Source: Actinopolymorpha pittospori (lineage in GTDB: Bacteria; Actinomycetota; Actinomycetes; Propionibacteriales; Actinopolymorphaceae). Taken from it: a stretch of DNA of 64,000 nucleotides. Of the stretch, positions 24,854-32,730 are shown piece by piece. Location of the stretch: assembly GCF_014873875.1 (NCBI RefSeq), contig NZ_JADBEM010000001.1, positions 8,122,001-8,186,000 on the forward strand. The letters run 5' to 3'. Both the position numbers and the translations under genes were made by a program. Each line of letters begins with the position of its first letter. Position 1 is the first letter of the stretch. The notes beneath the pieces were generated by a model. That model did not search any database and was not told the origin of the DNA. It saw nothing but the letters and a program-made list of their open reading frames with translations.

Positions 24854-25780
24854 ATGACTGATCTTCACGTTCCTGGTACGCCGTTCGGATTCGCCTCGAC
24901 CGCCGACGACGTCCTCGCCGGGGTGGACCTGTCCGGCACCCGAGCGCTCGTCACCGGCGCCACGTCGGGCATCGGCACCGAGACCGCCCGTGCCCTCGCC
25001 GCCGCGGGTGCCACGGTCGTACTCGGCGTCCGCGATGTCGACGCGGGTTCGAAGACCGCCGCCGGGATCTCGGCGTCGACCGGCAACCAGGAGGTCGGTG
25101 TCGGTCGCATCGACCTCGCCGACCTGGCCTCGGTCCGCGCGTTCGTCGGCACCTGGCGGGGACCGCTGCACATGCTCGTCACCAACGCGGGGATCATGGC
25201 GCTGCCGGAGCTTACCCGTACCCCCGAGGGCCGGGAGATGCAGTTCGCGGTGAACTTCCTGGGACATTTCGTCCTCGCCGTCGGCCTGCACGACGCCCTC
25301 GCCCGGGCGGACGGCGCACGCGTCGTGTCCCTCAGCTCCAGCGCCCACCTGGCCGGTCCGCCGGTCCTCGACGACGTCGACTACCGCTTCCGGCCCTACC
25401 ACCCGGTGGGTGCCTACGCCGAATCGAAGACGGCGACGGCGCTGCTGGCGGTCGGCGCCACCCGGCGATGGGCGGATGACGGCATCCTGGCGAACGCCGT
25501 CAACCCCGGAGCCATCGCCACCAACCTCCAGAAGCACACCGGCGGCCTGCAGACACCGCCCGAACGCCGTAAGACCGTCGCGCAGGGCGCGGCGACGTCG
25601 GTGCTGTTGGCCGCCTCACCACTCCTGGCCGGAGTCGGGGGGCGCTACTTCGAGGACTGCGCCGAGGCCGAGGTCGTGACCGAACGGCCGGCGGGGTTCA
25701 GGGGCGGTGTCGCGCCCTACGCGCTGGACCCCGGCAACGCCGAACGGCTGTGGGAGCTCGCCTCCCGTCTGGTCTCCTGA
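24854..25780 (+). CDS. Short-chain dehydrogenase (WWOX/retinol-dehydrogenase-like)
   Basis: 308 residues. TGATSGIGTETARALAAAGATVVLGVRD is the NADP-binding start, followed by LVTNAGIM, NFLGHFVL, VVSLSSSAHLAGPP and YAESKTATALLAV (Tyr-x3-Lys). The FRPYHPVGAY stretch and length fit the atypical SDRs related to WWOX and retinol dehydrogenase. The substrate is unknown. It is divergent from the MmyB-type regulator, its likely controller. A perfect 9-bp hairpin containing its stop codon ends the gene. Confidence 0.88.
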   Translation: MTDLHVPGTPFGFASTADDVLAGVDLSGTRALVTGATSGIGTETARALAAAGATVVLGVRDVDAGSKTAAGISASTGNQEVGVGRIDLADLASVRAFVGTWRGPLHMLVTNAGIMALPELTRTPEGREMQFAVNFLGHFVLAVGLHDALARADGARVVSLSSSAHLAGPPVLDDVDYRFRPYHPVGAYAESKTATALLAVGATRRWADDGILANAVNPGAIATNLQKHTGGLQTPPERRKTVAQGAATSVLLAASPLLAGVGGRYFEDCAEAEVVTERPAGFRGGVAPYALDPGNAERLWELASRLVS

Positions 25781-25794
25781 GTCCGCAGGAGACC
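25771..25794. terminator. Bidirectional terminator between the SDR and fabI
   Basis: GGTCTCCTG (25771-25779), six bases, CAGGAGACC (25786-25794); the SDR stop codon lies in the 5' arm and loop. The genes on both sides converge on it. Confidence 0.65.
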
Positions 25795-25834
25795 GACGGA
25801 GGCGAACTCGGGTGTGCTCGGGGACAACCGGGGG

Positions 25835-26605
25835 TCAGGCGCCCATCGCGTGATAGCCACCGTCGACGTGCACGATCTCCCCCGTCGTCTTCGGGAAGAA
25901 GTCCGACAGGAGCGCGACGACCGCGCGCCCGGTGGCGTCGCTGTCGGTCGTGTCCCAGCCGAGCGGCGCCCGCTCGCTCCAGATGTTCTCGACCCGTTCG
26001 ATGCCGGGGATGCCACCGGCCGCGATGGTCTTGGTGTAACCCGCCGAGACCAGGTTGACCCGGATCCCCCTCGGACCGAGGTCACGGGCGAGGTAGCGCG
26101 CGCACGACTCCAGGCCGGCCTTCGCCACGCCCATCCAGTCATAGGACGGCCAGGCCACCGAGGCGTCGAAGGTGAGTCCGACGACCGAGGAACCCTCGCT
26201 CAGCAGCGGCAGCACGGCCGTCGTCAGCGACTTCAGCGAGTACGCCGACACCTGCAGCGCGGTGGCCGCGTCGGGCCAGCTGGTGTCGAGGAAGTTGCCG
26301 CCGAGCGCCTCCTGCGGGGCGAAGGCGATCGAGTGCACCACGCCGTCGAGACCGTCGACGTGTGCCCGCAGGGAGTCGGCGAGCCCGGCGAGGTGTTCGT
26401 CGTTCGTGACGTCGAGCTCGAGCACCGCCGGCTCGACCGGCAGCCGCTTCGCGATCCGGCGCGTGATCGACAGCGCCCGGCCGAAGTTGGTGATGACGAC
26501 CTGCGCGCCCTGCTCCTGTGCGACCCTCGCCGCCGCGAAGCCGAGCGAGGAGTCCATGGTCACGCCCGCGACCAGGATGCGCTTGCCCTCGAGAATCCCG
26601 CCCAT
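25835..26605 (-). CDS. fabI: Enoyl-ACP reductase (FabI/InhA type)
   Basis: 256 residues. MGGILEGKRILVAGVTMDSSLGF is the InhA-like N-terminus, VARVAQEQGAQVV, LELDVTNDEHLAGL, VVHSIAFAPQ and PSYDWMGVAKAGLES follow; Tyr and Lys of YxxMxxxK are the catalytic pair. STARTing from the FabG product, it reduces the enoyl-ACP double bond with NADH, the last step of each fatty acid elongation cycle. Two bases separate it from fabG upstream, the same order as mabA-inhA in mycobacteria. This protein class is the target of isoniazid- and triclosan-type inhibitors. Confidence 0.93.
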   Translation of the reverse strand: MGGILEGKRILVAGVTMDSSLGFAAARVAQEQGAQVVITNFGRALSITRRIAKRLPVEPAVLELDVTNDEHLAGLADSLRAHVDGLDGVVHSIAFAPQEALGGNFLDTSWPDAATALQVSAYSLKSLTTAVLPLLSEGSSVVGLTFDASVAWPSYDWMGVAKAGLESCARYLARDLGPRGIRVNLVSAGYTKTIAAGGIPGIERVENIWSERAPLGWDTTDSDATGRAVVALLSDFFPKTTGEIVHVDGGYHAMGA

Positions 26606-26607
26606 TG

Positions 26608-27312
26608 TCAGTGCCCCATCCCTAGTCCGCCGTCAACCGGGATGACGGCCCCGGTGATGTATGCCGCCTCATCGCTTGCCACCCACCGGATCACCCGCGC
26701 CACTTCTTCGGTGCTGGTGTACCTGGCCAGCGGAATCTGCTTGAGGTACTGCTTTTGTAGCTCCTCCGACAGCACCTCGGTCAGGGCGGTTTCCACAAAA
26801 CCAGGTGCCACGACGTTGGCGGTAATGCCCCTCGAACCGAGCTCACGGGCGATCGAACGGGCCATCCCGACCATCCCGGCCTTGCTGGCCGCGTAGTTGA
26901 CCTGGCCGGCGCCGCCGAAGAGTCCGACGACGGACGACACCAGGACGATCCGGCCGCGACGCAGCCGCAGCATCCCCTTGGCGGCCCGCTTCGCGACCCG
27001 GAACGCGCCGGAGAGGTTGGTCTCGATGACGCTCGACCAGTCCTCCTCGCTCATCCGCAGCAGCAGGGTGTCGCGGGTGATGCCGGCGTTGGCGACCAGG
27101 ACCTCGACCGGCCCCTGCTTCTCCTCGATCTCCGCGAACGCGGCCTCGACGGTGTCGGGCTCGGTCACGTCGCACTTCACCGCGAGGAAGCCCTCCGGTG
27201 GCTCGCCGCCACGGTAGGTGACGGCCACGTCGTCGCCCGCCTCCCGGAACGCCTGCGCGGTCGCCAACCCGATGCCCCGGGTGCCGCCAGTCACCAGCAC
27301 CGATCGACCCAC
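26608..27312 (-). CDS. fabG: 3-oxoacyl-ACP reductase
   Basis: 234 residues from GTG 27312, chosen because GGGAGG lies five bases upstream and the protein then begins MGRSVLVTGGTRGIGLA. The frame remains open to 27354. LVANAGITRDTLLLRM, VLVSSVVGLFGGAGQVNYAASKAGMVG (Ser, Tyr, Lys) and the C-terminal ITGAVIPVDGGLGMGH are diagnostic. It reduces 3-oxoacyl-ACP with NADPH. It forms a two-gene operon with fabI, two bases apart. Confidence 0.93.
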   Translation of the reverse strand: MGRSVLVTGGTRGIGLATAQAFREAGDDVAVTYRGGEPPEGFLAVKCDVTEPDTVEAAFAEIEEKQGPVEVLVANAGITRDTLLLRMSEEDWSSVIETNLSGAFRVAKRAAKGMLRLRRGRIVLVSSVVGLFGGAGQVNYAASKAGMVGMARSIARELGSRGITANVVAPGFVETALTEVLSEELQKQYLKQIPLARYTSTEEVARVIRWVASDEAAYITGAVIPVDGGLGMGH

Positions 27313-27689
27313 GAACGCCTCCCTGGTCCTGTGCCGGGGGCGCGGTCCTGCCACCCGGCCTTAGCTCTGTCCGGCCCGTTCGCCGGGCCCTACGATCCGG
27401 TCCGGCCGTGTCGACGGCCCCGTTCTGGCCCCGTCGTCCGGTCTGTTCTCTGGTCACGGAACGCTAGCAGCCGTGCTGTCGATCATCCGTCCTGAGGCTT
27501 GTCGGACCGGGGTCCGCTGCCTTCGTCCCGTCGTACCACGGAGCTGACCGCTTCCGGCCGGCGGCGCGCCCGTTTCGTCCTCGATCCGTGCCCTGATACG
27601 TGGACTCGACCTGGCGGGCGGCGTGGGCGGCCGACCTGGTCCGGACGCCGGGCTGCCGCGGCACCAGGTCGGTCCACGACAATGCCCCG
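27313..27689. promoter_or_regulatory. fabG/alpha-hydroxyacid oxidase intergenic region with competing inverted repeats
   Basis: 377 bases without a credible gene. The left part contains a minus-strand -10-like TAGCGT (27465-27470) for fabG. The right part can fold in two exclusive ways ahead of the oxidase ATG at 27690. Segment A (27599-27614, CGTGGACTCGACCTGG) pairs with segment C (27664-27678, CCAGGTCGGTCCACG) over 15 bp with one bulged T. Segment B (27631-27640, CCGACCTGGT) pairs with 27663-27672 over 10 perfect bp. Whether it acts as RNA attenuator or DNA operator is not known. Confidence 0.5.
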
Positions 27690-28733
27690 ATGACGAATCT
27701 TGGGTCACTCGGGCCAACCGGACCAGCGAGGCTCGAAGCGGCGGCCCGGTCGGCGATGTCGGGGCACGTGTACGACTACATCGCCACCGGCTCAGGTGTG
27801 GAGGAAACCCTCGCGGCGAACGAGGCGGCCTGGCGAGACCTCCTCCTGCGGCCGCGCGTCCTGCGCGACGTGACGACCGTCGACACCTCGACGACGGTGC
27901 TCGGCACGCCGGTCTCGGCGCCGGTGCTGGTCGCCCCGACCGGCTACCAGCGGCTCGTCCACCCCGAGGGCGAGGTCGGCATGGCCGCCGGTTCGGCGCG
28001 GGCGGGATCCCTGCTGACGCTGTCGACACGGGCCACCGTGACCTTCGAGGAGCTGGTGGAGGTGTCCGGACCCTGGTGGCTGCAGCTTTACATCCTGCGC
28101 GACCGCGGCCTCACCGAGACGATCGTGCAGCGTGCCGCCGCGGCGGGGGCGAGGGCGCTGGTGCTGACCGTCGACACGCCCTACGTCGCGCGCAAGGCCC
28201 GGCGGACGCCGTTCCCGCCGGACGTCGTCTCGCCGGTGCTGGTGCCCGAACTCCAGGCCCGCGACGACAAGGGGGTCTGGCAGGACCCGGGCGTGACGGT
28301 CGCGGACCTCGCCTGGCTGGCAGAGATCTCCGGCCTGCCGCTCGTCGTCAAGGGCGTCCTGCGTGGGGACGAGGCACGCGCGTGCGTCGACGCGGGCGCC
28401 GCCGCGATCTGGGTCTCCAACCACGGTGGCCGCCAACTGGACGGCGTCGTACCGACCGCGACCGCGCTGGCGGAGGTACGCGCCGCGGTGCCCGAGGAGG
28501 TTGAGGTCTACGTCGACGGCGGCCTCCGCACCGGTCGCGACGTCCTGCGGGCGCTGGCGCTCGGCGCCACGGCGACCTTCGTCGGCCGCCCGGCCGTGTG
28601 GGCCCTCGCGACCGAAGGCGCCGCCGGGGTGCACGACCTCCTGGTCTCACTGCGGGCCGAACTCGAGGAGGCCATGGCGCTGGCCGGCTGCCGCACCGTC
28701 GCGGAGGTGGCACCGGACCTCCTCCACCCGTGA
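27690..28733 (+). CDS. FMN-dependent alpha-hydroxyacid oxidase/dehydrogenase (LldD/glycolate oxidase family)
   Basis: 347 residues. The barrel shows VLVAPTGYQRLVHPEGE, WWLQLYILRDRG, LTVDTPYVARKARR, LPLVVKGVL (the Lys at the FMN) and VSNHGGRQLDG, whose His is the catalytic base, then YVDGGLRTGRDVLRAL for FMN phosphate binding. It oxidises an L-2-hydroxyacid such as lactate, glycolate or mandelate to the 2-oxoacid, passing electrons to oxygen or a carrier. The exact substrate is open. No good Shine-Dalgarno sequence precedes ATG 27690; the leader has the competing inverted repeats described separately. It ends 15 bases before the convergent ABC gene. Confidence 0.88.
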   Translation: MTNLGSLGPTGPARLEAAARSAMSGHVYDYIATGSGVEETLAANEAAWRDLLLRPRVLRDVTTVDTSTTVLGTPVSAPVLVAPTGYQRLVHPEGEVGMAAGSARAGSLLTLSTRATVTFEELVEVSGPWWLQLYILRDRGLTETIVQRAAAAGARALVLTVDTPYVARKARRTPFPPDVVSPVLVPELQARDDKGVWQDPGVTVADLAWLAEISGLPLVVKGVLRGDEARACVDAGAAAIWVSNHGGRQLDGVVPTATALAEVRAAVPEEVEVYVDGGLRTGRDVLRALALGATATFVGRPAVWALATEGAAGVHDLLVSLRAELEEAMALAGCRTVAEVAPDLLHP

Positions 28734-28748
28734 GCGTCCCGACGTGAG

Positions 28749-30533
28749 CTAGCGGTACGCCTTGGACTGCAGGTCGTACAGCTCCGCGTACAGCCCGCCG
28801 TGCTCCATCAGCTCGGCGTGGCTGCCCTGCTCGAGCACCCGTCCCTTCGACAGGACGACGATCAGGTCGGCCATCCGGACAGTCGAGAAGCGGTGCGAGA
28901 CCAGCAGCGTCACCGCACCGCGGCCGGCTCCGGTGCGCGCCGCCTGCGCGAAGCGCTCGAACATCGCGTGCTCCGTCTGCGCGTCCAGAGCGGCCGTGGG
29001 TTCGTCGAAGACGACCAGCAGCGGGTCGGACCGCATCAACCCGCGCCCGAGGGCGAGGCGCTGCCACTGGCCACCGGACAGGTCGACGCCACCGTCCCAG
29101 GACTTGCCGAGTTGGGTCTCGAGTCCGTTCGGCAACGCGGTGAGGACGCCGCTCGCCCCGGCGCGTTCCAGCCCGGCGAGGACGGCCGCGTCGTCGCCGA
29201 TCCGCGGCTGGTCGGCGACCCCGACCGTCTCCCGGGCGAGGAACTCGAAGGCCACATGGTCCTGGAACGCCGCGCTCACCCGCGCCCGCCACCGCTCGAC
29301 CGGAATCCGCGCGAGCGGCGTGCCGTCGACCAGGATCTGCCCTGTGTCGGGGCGGTAGAAGTCGCAGAGCATCTTCACCAGCGTCGTCTTTCCGGCGCCG
29401 TTCTCGCCGACGAGCGCGACGACCGTGCCGGCCGGCAGGTGCAGCGACAGCCGGTCGAGCACGGTGCGCGAGGTGTCCGGGTAGCCGAAGGAGACGTCCC
29501 GCAGTTCGATCCCCTGGGTCAGCCGGTCCGGCACGTCCGCCGGGTCGCTCGGCACGTACGCCGTGTCCCGCGCGTAGTCCTCCAGCCACACCAGCCGAAC
29601 GCCGATCCGGAGTACCCACATGAAGTGCGTGCCGTACATGACGGCGCTGTAGACGATGCCGGTGAGCTGCGCGGCCAGCCCGATCGCGAGGACCACGTCA
29701 CCGGGGCTCGCCTGCCCACGAACGGCCCGTAGGAGGACGAACGCGATCGCCGCGACGTAGGCCAGCGCGAACACCAGCGCGTCGACCACGCCGAGTGCCG
29801 CTCCCTGCCAGGTCGCGCGGTTGCGTTCGTCGATCACCTTCCGCGCGACGGCGTGGTGCCGGTCCAGCAGTTCGCCAGTGAGCCCGAAGACCCGGAGTTC
29901 CTTGCCGGACGGCGCGGAGGTGGCGATGTCGAAGATGTGCCGCCGCAGCCGCTCCGGTTCGGTGGTGAGCTCCTGCGCGGTGACGTCGAGGTCCCTGGCC
30001 CGCTTGCCGACCGCGATGGAGACCACGGCGACGAACGGCAGCGCCAGCAGGACCGGATGGATCTGCGCGAGGAGAACCCCTGCCGCGCCCAGCGAGACCA
30101 CCGCGCGGAGGATGCCGGCGGTGGCGTTGGTCATCGAACCGAGCGCGCCGCTCTCCTCGCGGATGCGCTGAACCTGGTCGAGGTACTCCGGTCGTTCGTG
30201 GTGGGCGAGCCCGTCGACGCCGCCCATCAGCTCCATCAGCCGGCGGTCGGCGTATGCCCGGGCGCGCTCCATCACTCCGAAGGCACAGTCGACGTAGTAG
30301 AAGACGGTGACGAGGTTGACCGCCACCATCACGGCGACGAGGACGCCCGCGAGGACCCCCAGCCGCAGGTCGTGGGCGACCACGGCGTCGATCAGCAGCT
30401 TCCCGCCGTAGGCGGCGACCGGAGCACCGAGCGACATGATCACTCCGGTCACCAGCTGGAACGTCGCCTGCCAGGGCGCGGCACGGAAGCCGATCCGGAT
30501 CAGCATCCGGTAGGCGCGCAACGTCTCACGCAT
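28749..30533 (-). CDS. ABC exporter half-transporter (TM + ATPase), second gene
   Basis: 594 residues from ATG 30533: six-helix membrane domain (about 1-320), then the ATPase with GENGAGKTTLVKML (Walker A), LSGGQWQRLALGRGL (signature), LLVVFDEPTAALD (Walker B) and LVSHRFSTVR (His switch). The start overlaps the upstream half-transporter by eight bases, so the two are made together and very likely form a heterodimeric exporter. Neither ATPase shows obvious loss of catalytic residues. The divergent CocE and beta-lactamase-fold hydrolases may act on the same compound. Cargo unknown. Confidence 0.88.
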   Translation of the reverse strand: MRETLRAYRMLIRIGFRAAPWQATFQLVTGVIMSLGAPVAAYGGKLLIDAVVAHDLRLGVLAGVLVAVMVAVNLVTVFYYVDCAFGVMERARAYADRRLMELMGGVDGLAHHERPEYLDQVQRIREESGALGSMTNATAGILRAVVSLGAAGVLLAQIHPVLLALPFVAVVSIAVGKRARDLDVTAQELTTEPERLRRHIFDIATSAPSGKELRVFGLTGELLDRHHAVARKVIDERNRATWQGAALGVVDALVFALAYVAAIAFVLLRAVRGQASPGDVVLAIGLAAQLTGIVYSAVMYGTHFMWVLRIGVRLVWLEDYARDTAYVPSDPADVPDRLTQGIELRDVSFGYPDTSRTVLDRLSLHLPAGTVVALVGENGAGKTTLVKMLCDFYRPDTGQILVDGTPLARIPVERWRARVSAAFQDHVAFEFLARETVGVADQPRIGDDAAVLAGLERAGASGVLTALPNGLETQLGKSWDGGVDLSGGQWQRLALGRGLMRSDPLLVVFDEPTAALDAQTEHAMFERFAQAARTGAGRGAVTLLVSHRFSTVRMADLIVVLSKGRVLEQGSHAELMEHGGLYAELYDLQSKAYR

Positions 30534-32577
30534 GGCGGTCGGTCCCTTCTGCGTGCTGGGCGTGGGAGGACCCGCGCGAGGTCGAGGTCGAGGTCGCGTC
30601 GTCGAGGAAGCGGGCCGCCTGCAGGGTGAACATCCGTGCGTAGCGACCGTCCAGGTCGAGGAGCTCCTCGTGGGTACCGTCCTCGACCACGCCACCGTCG
30701 GAGAGGACGACGATCCGGTCGGCCCGTCGGACGGTCGAGAAGCGGTGCGAGATCAGGCACGTGGTGAGGCCCTCGGTGAGTTCGAGGAAGCGGTCGTACA
30801 GCTGCGCCTCGGCGCGGACGTCGAGCGCCGCGGTCGGCTCGTCGAGGATGAGCAGCCGGGCCCCGGCGCCGACGGCGAACATCGCGCGGGCGAGCGCGAC
30901 GCGTTGCCACTGGCCGCCGGAGAGGTCGACGCCGCCGGTGTACTCCCGGGACAGCACCGTGTCCCATCCGCGCGGCAGCGACTCGATCAGGTCGAGGACT
31001 CCCGCCTTCTCGGCGGCGGCACGCAGCCGCTCCTCGTCGTGGGCGTACGCCGGAGCACCGAGCCCGATGTTGTCCCGGACCGGCAGGTGATAGCGGGCGA
31101 AGTCCTGGAACAGCACCGCCACGCGATCCCGCCAGGCGCGTTCGTCCAGGTCGGCCAGGTTGTGGCCGTCGACGCGAAGCCGGCCGCTCGTGGGCGGGTA
31201 GAGGCCGCAGAGCAGCTTGACCAGTGAGGTCTTGCCGGCGCCGTTCTCCCCCACGATCGCGAGCGAGCGTCCGGCCGGGATCGTCAGGTCGAGACCCGCG
31301 AGGGCGGAGCGCTCGCTGCGTGGATACCGGAAGGTGACGTCCTCGAACCGGATCCGCGTCCGTGGCGCGTCCGGTGGAAGCGCGACGTCGGGCGTCGCGG
31401 TGCGCGGGCGGGTCGTCGCGACGCCCGTCGCCGCTGTCGTCCGGGCGTCCGTCACGTCGGTACCGGGCGTCTCAGTCAGGCGGGCGTCGAGCGCGAGGAT
31501 CTTGGGGACCGACACGGCGCCGAAGGACAGGTGGGCGTTGTGGTCGTCGAAGGCGGTGTAGGAGTTCACCCCGGCGAGCGCCCGGGTGTAGACGGCCAGC
31601 GCCGCGAGCCCGAGGTCGCCCCGGATCGCCGCCCACACCAGCACCACGAAGGACGCGAGATTGATCACCAGCACGGCACCGCTCGCGCCGAACACCACCC
31701 GCGCACGAGGCTGGCGTACCTCCCACACCGGCCCCATCGCGGATCGCCAGGCCTGTTCGAACGCCGCGATCAGCCAGCCCAGCATTCCCCACACCCGCAC
31801 CTCCTTGCCGGCCGGCGGGTTGAGTGCCAGGTCGCGGAGGTACTCCGCACGGCGCAGCGCGTCGCTGCGGCCGTAACCGACCTCGCCCACCCGGAGGTAC
31901 TCTCGCTGCATCACGAACACCACGAGCGGCCAGACCACCAACCAGGCAAGGCCGACCCACCACGAGAAGAACAGCAGCACCACCGCCGAGCCCAGGGCCT
32001 GCAGCCAGGACGGCAGCACATAGGCCAGCGCCTCGACGGCGAGGCCGGGCCGGTTGGCGTCGACTCCCAGTCCCCTGACCAGCCGGACCTCGGACAGGAC
32101 TGCCGGGTCCTCCAGATGGGCGATCCCGCTGGGCCGGCCGACCGCGGCGATGACGCGTTCCTGGAGGTAGCGGTCGGTCTCCCGGCCGAGGGTGACGGTG
32201 AGGGCGCTCAGCAGCGGCGCGACCACGCGCGTGACGACGATGAGGCCGCCCACCCCTCCGAGCAACCAGAGCGTCGTCCGTCCGCTCGGGGAGTCCAGTC
32301 CGGCGCGGACCGCCGTCGGGATCGACCCGATCAGCAACCCGGTCAGGACGGCGGTCGCGACCGGGAGCGCCGCCGCGATCGCCACCCCGACGGCGAGCAG
32401 GGCGGGCTTGCGCCGACTCACCCGGGGCAGCAGCCGAAGCAGGGCCACGATCCCCTGGATGGACGCCGAATGCGTCCACCGTCGCAGGAGGGAACGGACC
32501 GCACCCGATCCGGACCGGCGGGCGATCCCGTCGGGGCGGTTGGCCTGGTCGGTTTGGGCGGATACCGGAGAACGCAT
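30526..32577 (-). CDS. ABC exporter half-transporter (TM + ATPase), first gene
   Basis: 683 residues: a membrane domain from about residue 50 to 370, a Thr/Arg-rich linker (about 375-410) and an ATPase with GENGAGKTSLVKLL, LSGGQWQRVALARAM, LLILDEPTAALD and LISHRFSTVRRAD. The last eight bases overlap the start of the second half-transporter. ATG 32577 lies six bases after a -10 CATTAT, indicating a leaderless mRNA controlled by an operator that overlaps the promoter. Typical of exporters of peptides, lipids or drugs; no neighbouring biosynthesis genes reveal the cargo. Confidence 0.88.
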   Translation of the reverse strand: MRSPVSAQTDQANRPDGIARRSGSGAVRSLLRRWTHSASIQGIVALLRLLPRVSRRKPALLAVGVAIAAALPVATAVLTGLLIGSIPTAVRAGLDSPSGRTTLWLLGGVGGLIVVTRVVAPLLSALTVTLGRETDRYLQERVIAAVGRPSGIAHLEDPAVLSEVRLVRGLGVDANRPGLAVEALAYVLPSWLQALGSAVVLLFFSWWVGLAWLVVWPLVVFVMQREYLRVGEVGYGRSDALRRAEYLRDLALNPPAGKEVRVWGMLGWLIAAFEQAWRSAMGPVWEVRQPRARVVFGASGAVLVINLASFVVLVWAAIRGDLGLAALAVYTRALAGVNSYTAFDDHNAHLSFGAVSVPKILALDARLTETPGTDVTDARTTAATGVATTRPRTATPDVALPPDAPRTRIRFEDVTFRYPRSERSALAGLDLTIPAGRSLAIVGENGAGKTSLVKLLCGLYPPTSGRLRVDGHNLADLDERAWRDRVAVLFQDFARYHLPVRDNIGLGAPAYAHDEERLRAAAEKAGVLDLIESLPRGWDTVLSREYTGGVDLSGGQWQRVALARAMFAVGAGARLLILDEPTAALDVRAEAQLYDRFLELTEGLTTCLISHRFSTVRRADRIVVLSDGGVVEDGTHEELLDLDGRYARMFTLQAARFLDDATSTSTSRGSSHAQHAEGTDRHA

Positions 32578-32612
32578 GACGGCATAATGGCGTCATCAAG
32601 ACGTCTAGTCAA
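32576..32612 (-). promoter_or_regulatory. Leaderless promoter with overlapping operator (ABC exporter pair)
   Basis: The minus strand reads TTGACT (32612-32607), a 17-base spacer, CATTAT (32589-32584), six bases, ATG 32577: the most consensus-like promoter in the window. The palindrome AGACGTCT (32599-32606) fills the spacer and a second inverted repeat ATGACG, nine bases, CGTCAT (32576-32596) brackets the -10 and reaches the start codon. A bound repressor would block polymerase and ribosome access. No regulator gene is adjacent. Confidence 0.65.
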
Positions 32613-32718
32613 CGGGAAGACGATGTCGTTCTGCCGTCGTACTGTGTCGCCGGAGTCCGGGGTGACCGAGGAAGGACAGCCCAGCGGACGGCGCGCCGTC
32701 CGCGCCGGCGCGGAAACG

Positions 32719-32724
32719 TAGGCT
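32719..32724 (+). promoter_or_regulatory. -10 element of the CocE-family gene, leaderless
   Basis: TAGGCT ends six bases before GTG 32731; +1 would coincide with the start codon. Confidence 0.45.
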
Positions 32725-32730
32725 CCGAGG

